Below are positions 33,456 through 40,498 of a stretch of 40,498 nucleotides of DNA, one piece after another. Below the pieces are notes generated by a model. The model was given only the letters and a program-made list of their open reading frames with translations. It had not been told where the DNA came from and did no database searches. The translations under genes and the position numbers were made by a program. The first letter of the stretch is position 1. Every line of letters begins with the position of its first letter. Source of the DNA: Bacteroidaceae bacterium (lineage in GTDB: Bacteria; Bacteroidota; Bacteroidia; Bacteroidales; Bacteroidaceae); the NCBI GenBank assembly GCA_017381015.1, contig JAFOCV010000031.1:1-40498 (forward strand). The letters run 5' to 3'.

Positions 33456-36400
33456 ATGAATATAACAAACTTTTTAGTAAAACTTTTTGGCGACAAGAAG
33501 TCAAGAGATTTAAAGGCTTATCGCCCCTTGGTGCAAGCCGCATTGGACATGTACCCCAAGATGCAGGCATTGAGCAACGATGAACTTCGTGCTCGTGTGC
33601 AAGAGATTCGCAAGAGCATTGCCGACAAGGCTGCTCCCCTGCGCGAACAGATTGCTAAAATCAAGGAACAGATTCCCACAACAGAGATTCAGGACCGTGC
33701 TCCTCTATTCCAGCAGATGGACAAGCTGGAAAAGGAAATCCTTGATATCCTGGAGGTAGCACTGGACGAAGTTCGTGCCGAGGTATTTGCCATCGTCAAG
33801 AGCACTGCTGAGCGCTTTACCAACAACACCGAGATTCGTGTAAAGGCAACTGACTTTGACCGCGAACTGGCCACAAAGCACGATTTCGTGAGCATCGATG
33901 GTGACACCGCCGTGTATCAGAACCATTGGATAGCTGGTGGCAACGATATGCAATGGGCAATGGTACACTTTGATGTACAGTTGTTTGGTGGTACCGTACT
34001 TCATCAGGGTAAGATTGCCGAGATGTTTACCGGTGAAGGTAAGACCCTCACAGCTACTCTCCCCGTATTCCTAAATGCCCTCACTGGCAATGGCGTACAC
34101 GTGGTTACCGTGAACGATTACCTGGCTAAGCGTGACTCCGAATGGATGGGCCCCATCTATATGTTCCATGGTTTGAGCGTGGATTGCATTGACAAGCACC
34201 AACCCAATAGCGAGAGCCGTCGTCAGGCTTACCTGGCTGATATCACCTTCGGTACCAACAACGAGTTTGGTTTTGACTACTTGCGCGACAATATGGCGCA
34301 AGACCCCGCCGACTTGGTACAGCGCAAGCACAACTATGCCATCGTCGACGAGGTGGACTCAGTGCTTATCGATGATGCACGTACTCCTCTTATCATCTCT
34401 GGTCCTGTGCCCAAGGGCGACGACCAGATGTACGAGCAGTATCAGCCACTGGTGGAGCGCCTCGTTACCGTACAGCGCAGCCTGGCCACTCAGTATCTTG
34501 CTGAGGCAAAGAAACTCATAGCAGAAGGTACCGCAGAAGGCGACAAGCAGAAGACCACCAACGGTTTCCTTTCTCTCTTCCGCAGCTTCAAGGCTCTTCC
34601 CAAGAACAAGGCTCTCATCAAGTACCTCTCTGAACCTGGTATCAAGGCTGGTTTGCTTGCAACCGAAGAGATTTACATGGAGAATAACAACCGCCGTATG
34701 CCCGAAGCCGTAGAGCCCCTGTACTTCGTGGTGGAGGAGAAGCAGAATAGCGTGGACCTCACCGACAAGGGTAATGACTGGCTCGCTTCTCAGGTGAACG
34801 ACAATGCTCTATTCGTATTGCCCGATATTGCCGGCATGATGTCTCAAATCGAGTCCGACACCACTCTGGACGACGAGGCTCGCCTTCAGAAGAAAGACGA
34901 AGTATATGCCGACTATGCCATCAAGAGCGAGCGCGTGCACACCCTTCAGCAGTTGCTCAAGGCTTACACAATGTTCAATCTGAATGACGAGTACGTGATT
35001 CAGGATGGCGAAATCAAGATTGTGGACGAGCAAACGGGTCGTATCATGGAAGGTCGCCGATGGAGCGATGGCCTGCACCAGGCGGTAGAGGCCAAGGAGC
35101 ACGTCAAGGTTCAGGCAGCCACTCAGACCTATGCCACCATTACCTTGCAGAATTATTTCCGCATGTACCACAAGTTGTCCGGTATGACAGGTACAGCTGT
35201 TACCGAGGCTGGCGAGTTCTGGGATATCTACAAGCTGGACGTAGTAGAGGTGCCCACCAATCGTGACGTAATCCGTCAGGACAACAATGACCGTATCTAT
35301 AAGACTCAGCGCGAGAAGTACAAGGCCGTAATCGAAGAGGTGGAGAAGATGCGCAATTGCGGTCGTCCCGTCCTCGTTGGTACCACCAGCGTGGAAATCT
35401 CCGAGATGCTCTCCAAGATGCTCTCTATGCGCAAGATACCTCATCAGGTATTGAATGCCAAGTTGCACCAGAAGGAGGCCGACATCGTAGCCTTGGCTGG
35501 TCGTAGCACCGATGGTCTTGGTACTGTAACCATTGCCACCAACATGGCTGGTCGTGGTACCGATATCAAGCTCTCTCCCGAGGTTAAGGCAGCTGGTGGT
35601 TTGGCCATCATCGGTACCGAGCGCCACGAGAGCCGCCGTGTGGACCGTCAGTTGCGTGGACGTTCTGGTCGTCAGGGCGACCCTGGTAGCTCTGTATTCT
35701 ACGTTTCTTTGGAGGACAAGTTGATGCGTCTGTTTGCCTCAGAACGTATTGCTCGCGTGATGGACAAGCTAGGCTTCCAGGAAGGCGAAATGATTGAGCA
35801 CGCAATGATTACCCGCTCTATCGAGAATGCTCAGAAGAAGGTAGAGGAGAACAACTTTGGTGTGCGCAAGCGCCTGCTCGAATATGATGATGTGATGAAC
35901 AAGCAGCGTACCGTCATCTACGAGAAGCGCCGTCATGCTCTCATGGGCGAGCGCCTGGGCATGGACATTGCAGATATGATTTGGGATCGCGTGTGCCACA
36001 TCATGGAGAGCCACGATTTCCAGAATTGCCGCGAGCAGTTCCTTGAAATCCTTGCCATGGAATTCCCCCTCACCAAGGACCGCTACGATAGTGGCAATAT
36101 GGACGAGATGGCCGAGGAAGTTTACCAGAAGGCTATGGAGCGCTTCAAGCAGAAGTGTCACATCATCTCCACCAATGCACACAAGGCCGTGACCATGATT
36201 GTGGAGAACCCCGACCAGATGCCACGCTATGAGAACATCATGGTGCCCGTGATTGATGGCCGTCGAGTATATCAGGTGAGCTGCAACATCAAGGAGGCTT
36301 ACGAGAGTGGTTCGCAAGCTGTGGTAACTGCTTTCCACAAGAGCCTCATCCTGCACACCATCGATGATGCTTGGAAGGAGAACCTTCGCCTGTTGGACGA

Positions 36401-36773
36401 GTTGAAGCACTCTGTACACAATGCTTCTTACGAGCAGAAAGACCCCTTGCTCATCTATAAGCTGGAGTCTGTCAAGTACTTCGACCAGATGGTCAACAAG
36501 ATTAACGACCGCGTAGTGAGCGTATTGATGCGTGCTCAGGTACCAGAGTTGCAGATTCGTCAAGCCGAGGCTCCACAAGCTCCCCGTCAGCAGGAGCGCT
36601 TGCAGGAGAGCCGCTCGGGCATAGACGAGGGTATGCGTCAGGCAGCCAACCACGACACTCGTGAGCAGCAGCCCGTTCAGCCCATCCGTCGCGAGAATCT
36701 TCCTGGCCGCAACGACCTATGTCCCTGTGGTTCTGGTAAGAAGTTCAAGCATTGCCATGGTCGCAACTTGTAA
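33456..36773 (+). CDS. secA: Preprotein translocase ATPase SecA
   Basis: SecA drives preproteins through SecYEG. The 1,105 residues are typical of the longer Bacteroidetes form. Visible motifs are Walker A ([10 protein letters not shown], about 190-199), the [14 protein letters not shown] helicase motif, [28 protein letters not shown], the GRGTDIKLS and [16 protein letters not shown] motifs, and the C-terminal zinc/SecB-binding motif [13 protein letters not shown]. An extra N-terminal helical segment (about 45-110) and a low-complexity Gln/Arg region near the end (about 1040-1085) are family features. A gap of 109 bases separates it from the phosphatase-like gene. Confidence 0.98.
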   Translation: MNITNFLVKLFGDKKSRDLKAYRPLVQAALDMYPKMQALSNDELRARVQEIRKSIADKAAPLREQIAKIKEQIPTTEIQDRAPLFQQMDKLEKEILDILEVALDEVRAEVFAIVKSTAERFTNNTEIRVKATDFDRELATKHDFVSIDGDTAVYQNHWIAGGNDMQWAMVHFDVQLFGGTVLHQGKIAEMFTGEGKTLTATLPVFLNALTGNGVHVVTVNDYLAKRDSEWMGPIYMFHGLSVDCIDKHQPNSESRRQAYLADITFGTNNEFGFDYLRDNMAQDPADLVQRKHNYAIVDEVDSVLIDDARTPLIISGPVPKGDDQMYEQYQPLVERLVTVQRSLATQYLAEAKKLIAEGTAEGDKQKTTNGFLSLFRSFKALPKNKALIKYLSEPGIKAGLLATEEIYMENNNRRMPEAVEPLYFVVEEKQNSVDLTDKGNDWLASQVNDNALFVLPDIAGMMSQIESDTTLDDEARLQKKDEVYADYAIKSERVHTLQQLLKAYTMFNLNDEYVIQDGEIKIVDEQTGRIMEGRRWSDGLHQAVEAKEHVKVQAATQTYATITLQNYFRMYHKLSGMTGTAVTEAGEFWDIYKLDVVEVPTNRDVIRQDNNDRIYKTQREKYKAVIEEVEKMRNCGRPVLVGTTSVEISEMLSKMLSMRKIPHQVLNAKLHQKEADIVALAGRSTDGLGTVTIATNMAGRGTDIKLSPEVKAAGGLAIIGTERHESRRVDRQLRGRSGRQGDPGSSVFYVSLEDKLMRLFASERIARVMDKLGFQEGEMIEHAMITRSIENAQKKVEENNFGVRKRLLEYDDVMNKQRTVIYEKRRHALMGERLGMDIADMIWDRVCHIMESHDFQNCREQFLEILAMEFPLTKDRYDSGNMDEMAEEVYQKAMERFKQKCHIISTNAHKAVTMIVENPDQMPRYENIMVPVIDGRRVYQVSCNIKEAYESGSQAVVTAFHKSLILHTIDDAWKENLRLLDELKHSVHNASYEQKDPLLIYKLESVKYFDQMVNKINDRVVSVLMRAQVPELQIRQAEAPQAPRQQERLQESRSGIDEGMRQAANHDTREQQPVQPIRRENLPGRNDLCPCGSGKKFKHCHGRNL

Positions 36774-36782
36774 TCGAACGGA

Positions 36783-36861
36783 AAACGGAAATCGGAAAAC
36801 GGAAAACTAATCCGCTCACCTCATCCGTTCAACTCAGTTTTCCGTTTTCACATTTCCGTTT
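36783..36861 (+). other. Long near-perfect hairpin after secA
   Basis: The arms 36783-36808 and 36836-36861 are 26 bases each and pair at 24 positions, around a 27-base loop. Both are built of repeated CGGAAAA units. It starts 10 bases after the secA stop and probably ends or protects its transcript. The following tract is not T-rich enough for a classical terminator. Confidence 0.65.
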
Positions 36862-36891
36862 CACATACCTATGATATTATACTATAAGGTA

Positions 36892-36927
36892 AGTTCTAGG
36901 ATTGGCCACGATGCCAGTCTTAGAACT
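36892..36927 (+). other. Second stem-loop upstream of the 145-residue gene
   Basis: AGTTCTAGGATTGGC and GCCAGTCTTAGAACT pair over 15 positions, including two G-U wobbles, with a six-base loop. An A9 run follows. It could be a leader structure of the gene at 36986. Confidence 0.45.
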
Positions 36928-36985
36928 ACCCTCCCCCAAAAAAAAACACACAAATAGCTTAACCAAATAAAACACACACATACCA

Positions 36986-37423
36986 ATGATTGCACCAGAG
37001 AAACAGATTCAGCGCGCATTGCGCCACGTAGCAGAGCGCTTTCCCAAGGAAAGTGAACCCGTTCTGAGCGACATTATCATTCGCGTCTTTCCTCATAGCG
37101 GAGAGATCAAGTTTTACGACGACGACGAGCGCGAACTCATGCGCATCGTGATAGAGGAATGGATTCACGGCTCGCGCGATGAGCATTTCTACGAAAAGGT
37201 TACTCCCATCATACGCAATGCCATCAGCCAGGTACGCAAGGAGGTGGTTGACCAGATGTCGCTACTTCGCCCCTATACCTTCGTGATGCAGGACGAAGAC
37301 GGAGACACTCTCACCGACCTATACATCGTGGACGACAACGAGACCACCATACTCTCGGGCAGTCTCATGGAAGGTATCGACGAGGACCTGGAGGCTTTCT
37401 TCAATGAATTGATGAAGGATTAA
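36986..37423 (+). CDS. Conserved hypothetical cytoplasmic protein
   Basis: The 145-residue protein has no signal peptide or membrane segment. It is strongly acidic, with amphipathic helices (RALRHVAERFPKE, EWIHGSRDEHFYEKVTPIIR) and a C-terminal strand-rich part (DLYIVDDNETTILSGSLMEG, EDLEAFFNELMKD). I do not recognise the family. The codon use is like its neighbours. It lies 35 bases before nhaD on the same strand, so the two may be cotranscribed, which might hint at a regulator or partner of the antiporter. Confidence 0.6.
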   Translation: MIAPEKQIQRALRHVAERFPKESEPVLSDIIIRVFPHSGEIKFYDDDERELMRIVIEEWIHGSRDEHFYEKVTPIIRNAISQVRKEVVDQMSLLRPYTFVMQDEDGDTLTDLYIVDDNETTILSGSLMEGIDEDLEAFFNELMKD

Positions 37424-37458
37424 CCATTTTCCACTAATTCTTAACACACTCCGACTAT

Positions 37459-38835
37459 ATGTTTTTCTATTATCTCATGCCCGTGATATTCATCCTGGGT
37501 ATTATGGCTATTGCCTTTGAAGATGTCATCAAGGTCAACAAGGCCGCCACCGCAGTGGGTATGTCCATATTCCTTTGGCTCATCTTCCTGCTCAATGCCG
37601 AGCATTTCTTTCTGATAAATCCACCCAAGCACATCAACCAGTTTTTCGAGGTATTCCCCGAATTCCGCTCTATGCCCGTCCACGACATAGCTTTCGCCTT
37701 CATTGAAAAGAAGCTCATCAGCGGTTTGGGCGATGTATCCACCACCCTCTTCTTCGTACTGGGCTCCATGGCCATCATCGACATAGTGGATGCACATGGC
37801 GGCTTCAGCATCATCTCGCAATCCATCAAGACCAGGTCGCACCGCAAACTGTTGTGGATACTCTGCTTCATCACCTTTTTCATGTCCATCCTGCTGGGCA
37901 ATCTTGCCACGGTGATAGTGATGATATCCATTGCACGCAAACTGGTGCCCGAGCGCACTACACGCCTCGTCTATAGCTCTATGATTATCATAGCTGCCAA
38001 TGCTGGTGGTTCGTGCTCGCCCATTGGCGATGTCACCACCCTGTTGTTGTGGACTGGTGGCAATATCTCTGCTCTGCATCAGCTCAGCACACTCTTCATT
38101 CCATCACTGGCTATGATGCTAGTACCACTGAGTATAGTAACATTCACCTTGCCCAAGAATGACCACCTGTTGCCTCTGGTGCAAGCAGATAATACTCATA
38201 GCAACATCAATCCCAAGACACGCCGTGCTGTGCTATGCGTGGGGCTTGGTTCGCTGGCAATGGTTCCAATATTGCAGACCCTCATTCAGCTGCCTCCCTT
38301 CATGGGTGTGCTCCTGGGCCTTGTGATACTATGGGCTATTACCGATAGAAAGTATGCCGACTCGGCCGATGAATCTCTGCAAAACCTTCGCGTGCAACAT
38401 ACTTTTTCGCGCGTGGATATCAGCACCGTCTTCTTCTTCCTTGGCATTCTGATGTCTGTTCAGGCACTTATCGTCACTGGTCAGCTCACCATCATGGCCA
38501 ATCTGCTGAGCGATACCTTTGCCAACCAAAACCACATTGCCGTGGTGCTTGGTGTGCTATCGTCCTTCCTGGACAATGTGGCGCTCGTCTCTGCCACCAT
38601 GGGCATGTACCCTTTGCAGGAGAGCGGCATCTTTGCTCAGGACAGTTCCTTCTGGACACTCCTGGCCTATTGTGCCGTCACGGGTGGTAGCATCCTCATC
38701 ATCGGTTCGGCATCTGGTGTCACCGTAATGGGTATGGAAAAGATTTCCTTTGGCTATTACCTCAAGCGCTTCACTCCCATAATACTGCTTGGCTTCCTTG
38801 CCGGTGCATTGGTGTTTTTAGCGACGAGCGTTTAG
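37459..38835 (+). CDS. nhaD: Na+/H+ antiporter NhaD
   Basis: NhaD exchanges sodium or lithium for protons across the inner membrane. The 458-residue protein has about 12 hydrophobic segments. Characteristic stretches are FEDVIKVNKAATAVGMSIFL, NLATVIVMISIARKLVP, IIAANAGGSCSPIGDVTTLL and FLDNVALVSATMGMYPL; the Gly/Ser/Pro-rich SCSPIGDVTT segment and the buried Asp in LDNVAL are typical of the ion-transporter superfamily core. The start ATG directly gives the first helix. A short-repeat tract follows the stop. Confidence 0.92.
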   Translation: MFFYYLMPVIFILGIMAIAFEDVIKVNKAATAVGMSIFLWLIFLLNAEHFFLINPPKHINQFFEVFPEFRSMPVHDIAFAFIEKKLISGLGDVSTTLFFVLGSMAIIDIVDAHGGFSIISQSIKTRSHRKLLWILCFITFFMSILLGNLATVIVMISIARKLVPERTTRLVYSSMIIIAANAGGSCSPIGDVTTLLLWTGGNISALHQLSTLFIPSLAMMLVPLSIVTFTLPKNDHLLPLVQADNTHSNINPKTRRAVLCVGLGSLAMVPILQTLIQLPPFMGVLLGLVILWAITDRKYADSADESLQNLRVQHTFSRVDISTVFFFLGILMSVQALIVTGQLTIMANLLSDTFANQNHIAVVLGVLSSFLDNVALVSATMGMYPLQESGIFAQDSSFWTLLAYCAVTGGSILIIGSASGVTVMGMEKISFGYYLKRFTPIILLGFLAGALVFLATSV

Positions 38836-38868
38836 CGAGGAGCGATTAGCGACTAGCGATTAGCGAGC
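38832..38868. repeat. GCGATTA-type short repeats after nhaD
   Basis: Imperfect heptamers (AGCGATT, AGCGACT, AGCGATT, AGCGAGC) run from just before the nhaD stop to the nonamer array. A further copy (GATTAGCGATGAGCGAT) follows the array. Confidence 0.6.
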
Positions 38869-38976
38869 ATTCAGAGTATTCAGAGTAATCAGAGTATTCA
38901 GAGTATTCAGAGTAATCCGAGTATTCCGATTATTCCGATTATTCCGAGTATTCCGAGTACTCAGACTATTCTGATT
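38869..38976. repeat. Nonanucleotide array: twelve 9-bp units
   Basis: ATTCAGAGT and its variants (AATCAGAGT, ATTCCGAGT, ATTCCGATT, ACTCAGACT, ATTCTGATT) repeat twelve times without gaps between nhaD and the AraC-type gene. Higher-order groups of three are visible at the start. It may have grown by slippage. Confidence 0.85.
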
Positions 38977-38996
38977 AGCGATGAGCGATAATCCAC

Positions 38997-39557
38997 TTAT
39001 AAAATATAACGGCCGAGGTCCATTTTCTTCCTAAGCTGAGACCTGCGCCTAGTGGGGGACACATTATACGCACGCTTGTAGGCATAGTACAGGTTGGTGG
39101 GCGTACCTATACCGCTACGCCTACCCACTTCCACCATCTCCAAGTTCGTGTAGCGCAACAGGTCGTCGGCCAAGCGCAACTGGTATGCCATACGAAAATC
39201 CACACCTCGCATACCCGTCAGCAGGAATACAATCGAATCTATATCCTCTACTCTGGCACCCAGTGCAGAGGCAAAGTTTTCCATACCGCTATTTCCCTTA
39301 GCCAGATAGTTCAGGTATTTGTCAAAAACCTCTATACCCGTCGGCTCCGTCTTCACCTCCAATGCCTCGTATCTACCAATTCCGTCCTCGTTGTACAGGC
39401 GCCTCTTCCTGAAAGGACTGATATACAAATCCTCCAGCGTATACTGAGGCTTTACTGCCAGGGTTCTTGGCGTAAAATTCCTTATAGGTACAATCGAACG
39501 CCAGTATTCAGAATGTTTATTTCTCCTCTTCCACGAAGTACCATCACCTCTTCCCAT
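38997..39557 (-). CDS. AraC-type helix-turn-helix regulator
   Basis: The 186-residue cytoplasmic protein ends in an AraC-like DNA-binding domain (about 85-180): FASALGARVEDIDSIVFLLT for the first helix-turn-helix, LRYTNLEMVEVGRRSGIGTP followed by TNLYYAYKRAYNVSPTRRR for the second. The N-terminal 80 residues (RSIVPIRNFTPRTLAVKPQY) carry no recognised sensor domain. A target is not evident; the downstream nhaD side is separated by repeats. It has its own promoter. Confidence 0.7.
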   Translation of the reverse strand: MGRGDGTSWKRRNKHSEYWRSIVPIRNFTPRTLAVKPQYTLEDLYISPFRKRRLYNEDGIGRYEALEVKTEPTGIEVFDKYLNYLAKGNSGMENFASALGARVEDIDSIVFLLTGMRGVDFRMAYQLRLADDLLRYTNLEMVEVGRRSGIGTPTNLYYAYKRAYNVSPTRRRSQLRKKMDLGRYIL

Positions 39558-39612
39558 AATATATTATCCTCCTGAATTTTATTTTGCTTCCTACAAATTA
39601 GTTGTTGTGGCA

Positions 39613-39644
39613 CAAAATTACATTCTTTTTCTAACTCCCACAAG
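39613..39644 (-). promoter_or_regulatory. Promoter of the AraC-type regulator gene
   Basis: CTTG (39641-39644), 20 bases, then TAATTTTG (39613-39620) on the minus strand, 55 bases upstream of the start codon. Confidence 0.55.
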
Positions 39645-39672
39645 TTTTTTGGTGGAAAATTCAGTGTCAAAT

Positions 39673-39866
39673 GTTAACTAATGCGTAGCTTAGTTAATAT
39701 CAAAGCACTTGATAGTTAACTAACACATGGCTTAGTTAATATCGAAGCACTTGGGAGTTAACTAATGCGTAGGTTAGTTATTATCGAAGCACTTGCGAGT
39801 TAACTAATACGTAGCTTAGTTAATATAGGAGCACTTGGAAGTTAACTAATACGTAGGTTAGTTAAT
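39673..39866. repeat. Tandem array C: five 42-bp units with an 8-bp hairpin in each
   Basis: GTTAACTAA starts at 39673, 39715, 39757, 39799 and 39841, exactly 42 bp apart. In each unit TTAACTAA pairs with TTAGTTAA across an eight-base loop (the last stem base fails in the third unit). An 18-base linker ending in AGCACTTG separates hairpins. The fifth unit ends after its hairpin. It lies between two divergent promoters. Confidence 0.9.
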
Positions 39867-39923
39867 TGCCACTATCATTTTGGGCCTCTACATCATTGTA
39901 GACACGGCAAGAGAACTGGCATA

Positions 39924-39955
39924 TTTGGATAAACACAAAGGTTTTGCTATATTTG
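39924..39955 (+). promoter_or_regulatory. Promoter of the ABC permease gene
   Basis: TTTG (39924-39927), 20 bases, then TATATTTG (39948-39955): an exact match to the Bacteroidetes consensus. It would give a leader of about 190 bases before the ATG at 40153. Confidence 0.75.
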
Positions 39956-39983
39956 CGCTAGAATGTGCGGATATGCACGCCTG

Positions 39984-40005
39984 GTGTGCGCTGGCGCACA
40001 CTTTT
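39984..40005 (+). terminator. Attenuator-like hairpin in the ABC permease leader
   Basis: GTGTGCGC (39984-39991) pairs perfectly with GCGCACAC (39994-40001) around a TG centre, and TTTT follows. It is about 22 bases after the expected transcription start. Confidence 0.55.
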
Positions 40006-40074
40006 GCAGAAGTGCATTTTTAGGTTAAAGAGCAAGGCATCAATGGATTAAGTCGAATGGCATGGTTTTTGTAT

Positions 40075-40126
40075 GAGTATTTGTAGAGGCCCCTACAATT
40101 TCAAGCCTCATGCAAGACGAATACTC
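40075..40126 (+). promoter_or_regulatory. Nested stem structure in the ABC permease leader
   Basis: GAGTATT (40075-40081) pairs with AATACTC (40120-40126). Inside it TTGTAG pairs with CTACAA (40093-40098). An 11-base stretch in this structure (TGTAGAGGCCC) is also the reverse complement of 39882-39892. It could be a regulatory RNA element, but no known riboswitch was recognised. Confidence 0.4.
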
Positions 40127-40152
40127 ACAAATTATCAACTAAAAAAAAAACG

Positions 40153-40498
40153 ATGAAACTACTGTTTATCAATTTCCTTCAAGCTCTGCGCCACATCAGG
40201 CGCAACAAGTGGCAGACGCTCCTGGTGGTGGGCATACTCTCCTTTGCCATGGCTGCCTTCGTATTCTCGGCCGCCGGTATCTGGAAGGTGACACACGAGG
40301 AACATGGCATAGTAAATGACGACGATGTATATGCGCTACAGGCTTCTACCCCTGGAAATACACAGTCCTACACGTATTTCTATCAAGTGAAAGTTGCTGA
40401 AACTCTAACCAAGAATTTGCCTGACGATATAATCCTGGCAATGGCATCACCCTGTGCCGATAAGCTCAAGAATGATACCAATAAAGTAGGAGGATACA
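40153..40498 (+). CDS. ABC transporter permease (MacB/FtsX-type), N-terminal part
   Basis: The reading frame opens at ATG 40153 and runs off the window after 115 codons. The start MKLLFINFLQALRHIRRNKW is the usual basic amphipathic N-terminus of MacB-like permeases, followed by one membrane helix (TLLVVGILSFAMAAFVFSAA) and the beginning of a periplasmic domain (DDVYALQASTPGNT). These permeases power efflux or lipoprotein release with a partner ATPase, which must lie beyond the window. An A10 run lies just upstream of the start. Confidence 0.8.
   Translation, partial: MKLLFINFLQALRHIRRNKWQTLLVVGILSFAMAAFVFSAAGIWKVTHEEHGIVNDDDVYALQASTPGNTQSYTYFYQVKVAETLTKNLPDDIILAMASPCADKLKNDTNKVGGY

Noticed and set aside
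34809..35627. 272-residue minus-strand frame inside secA
   Set aside because: It is a shadow of secA codon bias, with no start context or recognisable domain.
39482..39670. 62-residue minus-strand frame upstream of the AraC-type gene
   Set aside because: It crosses the predicted promoter and overlaps the regulator start in another frame.

Overview
The window is Bacteroidales chromosome, most likely Prevotella or a close relative. The signs are repeated Bacteroidetes-type promoters (a TTTG-like -33 box, about 20 bp, then a TAnnTTTG -7 box), almost no Shine-Dalgarno sequences, and families typical of the order: GH97, GH30, C10 peptidase, DUF4923, DUF4105, BACON and PEGA proteins, a PpiD-like chaperone, and SecA with a C-terminal zinc motif. 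This is inferred from gene content; no marker gene was compared.

Layout. 1-1,000: the 5' part of a tRNA-Val gene (minus strand) with its promoter, then a small exported protein and a terminator. 1,079-8,160: a secreted GH30 hydrolase, mazG, valS divergent from mazG, a membrane protein and a DUF4923 protein. 8,199-13,209: a terminator between converging genes, a GH97 alpha-galactosidase-like enzyme, a secreted C10 cysteine peptidase and a small acetyltransferase. 13,255-22,442: a tight six-gene minus-strand operon of exported proteins (PEGA/beta-barrel, seven-BACON lipoprotein, fimbrillin/SUMF1-like lipoprotein, two LPP20-like proteins, transglutaminase-like protein). 22,541-24,260: a pair of direct repeats of about 175 bp enclosing a decayed wHTH gene and an orphan restriction-modification-type XRE regulator, followed by an eight-unit 42-bp tandem array. 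24,461-30,355: the envelope-biogenesis run OMP, lptC, CNNM/CBS protein, ppiD. 30,510-38,835: DUF4105 protein, an alkaline-phosphatase-fold protein that appears to have lost its active site, secA, a hypothetical gene and nhaD. 38,836-40,498: repeats, an AraC-type regulator, another 42-bp array, and the start of an ABC transporter permease behind a structured leader.

The most interesting part is the AT-rich 13.2-24.3 kb insert-like region. Its six-gene operon looks like one uncharacterised envelope or surface assembly: two lipoproteins with modular ectodomains, a PEGA protein with a barrel-like C-terminus, LPP20-type periplasmic partners and a transglutaminase-fold enzyme. The BACON gene seems to carry a one-base frameshift in an A6 tract that cuts off its last tail repeat.

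Separately, three unrelated intergenic tandem arrays in the window all have a period of exactly 42 bp (four helical turns). Two of them carry a small hairpin in every unit. All identifications come from reading the sequence and known family motifs; no database search was run.
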